Assembly: GCA_013400115.1 (NCBI GenBank)
Contig: VXBP01009415.1
Location: 100,901 to 164,900 of the forward strand
Length of the DNA stretch: 64,000 nt
Origin: Rhinopomastus cyanomelas
Lineage: Eukaryota > Chordata > Aves > Bucerotiformes > Rhinopomastidae
Direction of reading: 5' to 3'
In this document: piece by piece, positions 63,901 through 64,000 of the stretch
Layout: each line of letters opens with the position of its first letter
How positions within the stretch are numbered: position 1 is the first letter of the stretch
The notes under the pieces: generated by a model
The model's database searches: none
What the model was told of the DNA's origin: nothing
What the model saw: the letters and a program-made list of their open reading frames with translations, nothing else
Program-made: the position numbers and the translations under genes

Positions 63901-64000
63901 GGCGCCGCACGGTCCATGTGGGGCGGGCGCGGAGTCGCAGGTCCGGGTGTCTCCGCGCGGGGCTCCGCACCACGAGCTCCAAGGACTCAGGATCCCCCAT
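57792..64000 (-). CDS. HERPUD1: HERPUD1, ER-resident ubiquitin-like protein, 8 coding exons (gene span)
   Basis: Component of ER-associated degradation: an ER-membrane protein with a cytosolic N-terminal ubiquitin-like domain, linked to the HRD1 ligase complex and induced by ER stress in vertebrates. Eight exons sum to 1152 bp (383 aa; human 391 aa), all in frame with GT-AG sites. Order: ubiquitin-like domain (about residues 7-85, with EDQKLIHAGKLLLDH), a diverged acidic/serine linker, the conserved SWLQQMYARQ segment, a proline-rich stretch, NQNLRMNAQGGP, an acidic run EEEEEGG, then RDWLDW followed by a hydrophobic membrane hairpin (about 256-294), the HHVGWLPFRRRP turn, and the tail PSFMSTAWLFFKTFFASLLP. 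The ATG is the last three bases of the window. It aligns with the human start, but an in-frame ATG further upstream cannot be excluded and the promoter is outside. Confidence 0.95.
58060..58528 (+). repeat. CR1 LINE 3' fragment in HERPUD1 intron 7
   Basis: Forward CR1 (antisense to HERPUD1) with GGAAAGAACATTGAGGTGCT, GACAACAGGTCTGATGGGAA, GGAACAGGTTGCCCAGGGAG and GAAGGTCTTTTCCAACCTTG, ending TGATGATTTATGA. Confidence 0.88.
58975..59080 (-). CDS. HERPUD1: HERPUD1 coding exon 7
   Basis: Encodes HHVGWLPFRRRPVQPLPGNV then PPQAAVNQDQNNNLQ. 106 bp, completing a split leucine codon and ending in phase 0. Acceptor TTTCCCCAG, donor GTAGGG. Confidence 0.94.
60008..60355 (-). CDS. HERPUD1: HERPUD1 coding exon 6 (proline-rich and membrane hairpin)
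   Basis: 348 bp. Encodes LASTAASAEP, QEIPVAPVTPPAPLPDPF, NQNLRMNAQGGP, EEEEEGGNRDWLDW and the hydrophobic stretch ending GGTALMYL, which forms the ER membrane-inserted hairpin of the family. Acceptor GTTCCAG, donor GTAAGT. Confidence 0.96.
60761..60883 (-). CDS. HERPUD1: HERPUD1 coding exon 5 (SWLQQMYARQ)
   Basis: Encodes RLETTGQPFQSAAPGFSAYM through VSWLQQMYARQFYLH, with the conserved aromatic segment. 123 bp. Acceptor CCCTAAG, donor GTAAGT; the split codon TA+C gives tyrosine. Confidence 0.94.
61087..61482 (+). repeat. CR1 LINE 3' fragment in HERPUD1 intron 4
   Basis: Forward CR1 (antisense to HERPUD1) with GAGAACAGGTCTGATGAGCA, GGCCTTGGAACAAGCTCCCC and GATCTCTTTCCAACTTTGAT. Same subfamily as the copy at 58060. 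Ends about 150 bp from exon 4. Confidence 0.87.
61636..61757 (-). CDS. HERPUD1: HERPUD1 coding exon 4 (variable linker)
   Basis: Encodes VTADQPKLAAEAAQESSPCS through TAAEASN plus two bases, a Ser/Glu/Ala-rich disordered linker. It shares little sequence with mammals apart from the SSDG core, but frame and splice sites fit (acceptor GTGCCCAG, donor GTGAAT). Confidence 0.88.
62819..62890 (-). CDS. HERPUD1: HERPUD1 coding exon 3 (72 bp)
   Basis: Encodes HGESALHLVYNLKTSADASG then TAAE (residues 73-96); LHLVYNLK is the last strand of the ubiquitin-like domain. Acceptor GCTTCAG, donor GTACTG. Only 96 bp of intron separates it from exon 2. Confidence 0.92.
62987..63064 (-). CDS. HERPUD1: HERPUD1 coding exon 2 (ubiquitin-like domain)
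   Basis: Encodes SEEDQKLIHAGKLLLDHCYL then RELLPK (residues 47-72), almost identical to the human EDQRLIYSGKLLLDH segment. Acceptor CTCAAAG, donor GTATGT. Confidence 0.95.
63863..64000 (-). CDS. HERPUD1: HERPUD1 coding exon 1 (start, window edge)
   Basis: Encodes residues 1-46 (MGDPESLELVVRSPARRHPD through LVPGDP), the first half of the ubiquitin-like fold. Very GC-rich, consistent with a CpG promoter beyond the window. Donor GTGAGG, phase 0. Confidence 0.9.

Noticed and set aside
1..64000. CRISPR arrays, bacterial operons, tRNA or rRNA genes
   Set aside because: The window is vertebrate intron-containing DNA; no regularly spaced repeat array or cloverleaf-like tRNA sequence was noticed, although a covariance search was not possible.

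Overview
This is a stretch of vertebrate nuclear DNA, almost certainly from a bird. The interspersed repeats are overwhelmingly CR1-type LINE fragments (about 23 recognised, both strands) with the avian-style 3' end that finishes in ATTCTATGATT-like repeats. I see no Alu, B1 or L1-like sequence. The dense CR1 load would suit a CR1-rich neognath lineage, but the species cannot be read from this window. Two single N bases (22574 and 51785) both lie inside CR1 copies.

Three protein-coding genes can be reconstructed exon by exon, all on the minus strand. From high to low coordinate they are HERPUD1 (64000 to 57792, 8 coding exons, 383 aa; the initiator ATG is the last three bases of the window), CETP (50705 to 44216, 16 coding exons, 505 aa) and CPNE2 (34654 to 2888, 15 coding exons, 544 aa, with a CpG-rich candidate promoter and non-coding first exon near 42.0-43.1 kb). 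In all three the exon lengths sum to a multiple of three, every junction keeps frame, and every junction has GT-AG sites. Several exons (CPNE2 exon 3; CETP exons 4, 7, 10, 12-16; HERPUD1 exons 3-5, 7 and 8) are not obvious as long ORFs and were found by reading the reverse strand.

The gene order HERPUD1-CETP-CPNE2 matches the mammalian block at human 16q13, except that NLRC5, which lies between CETP and CPNE2 in mammals, is absent here. Only about 1.2 kb separates the CETP stop codon from the CPNE2 first-exon candidate, and that gap holds CR1 fragments and no N. The left 2 kb may carry the 3' end of a convergent neighbour (PSME3IP1/FAM192A would be expected), but no coding sequence is visible.

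The genes are not an operon. HERPUD1 is an ER-membrane ubiquitin-like protein of ER-associated degradation, CETP a secreted plasma neutral-lipid carrier, and CPNE2 a cytosolic calcium-dependent phospholipid-binding protein. Non-coding highlights are a 500-bp hAT-like non-autonomous transposon with perfect 15-bp terminal inverted repeats and a perfect 8-bp target duplication (11663-12178), a head-to-head pair of CR1s (17590-18325), a CR1 reverse-transcriptase relic carrying an AT-rich duplicated insert (51715-53755), and several intronic segments with transcription-factor-like motifs.
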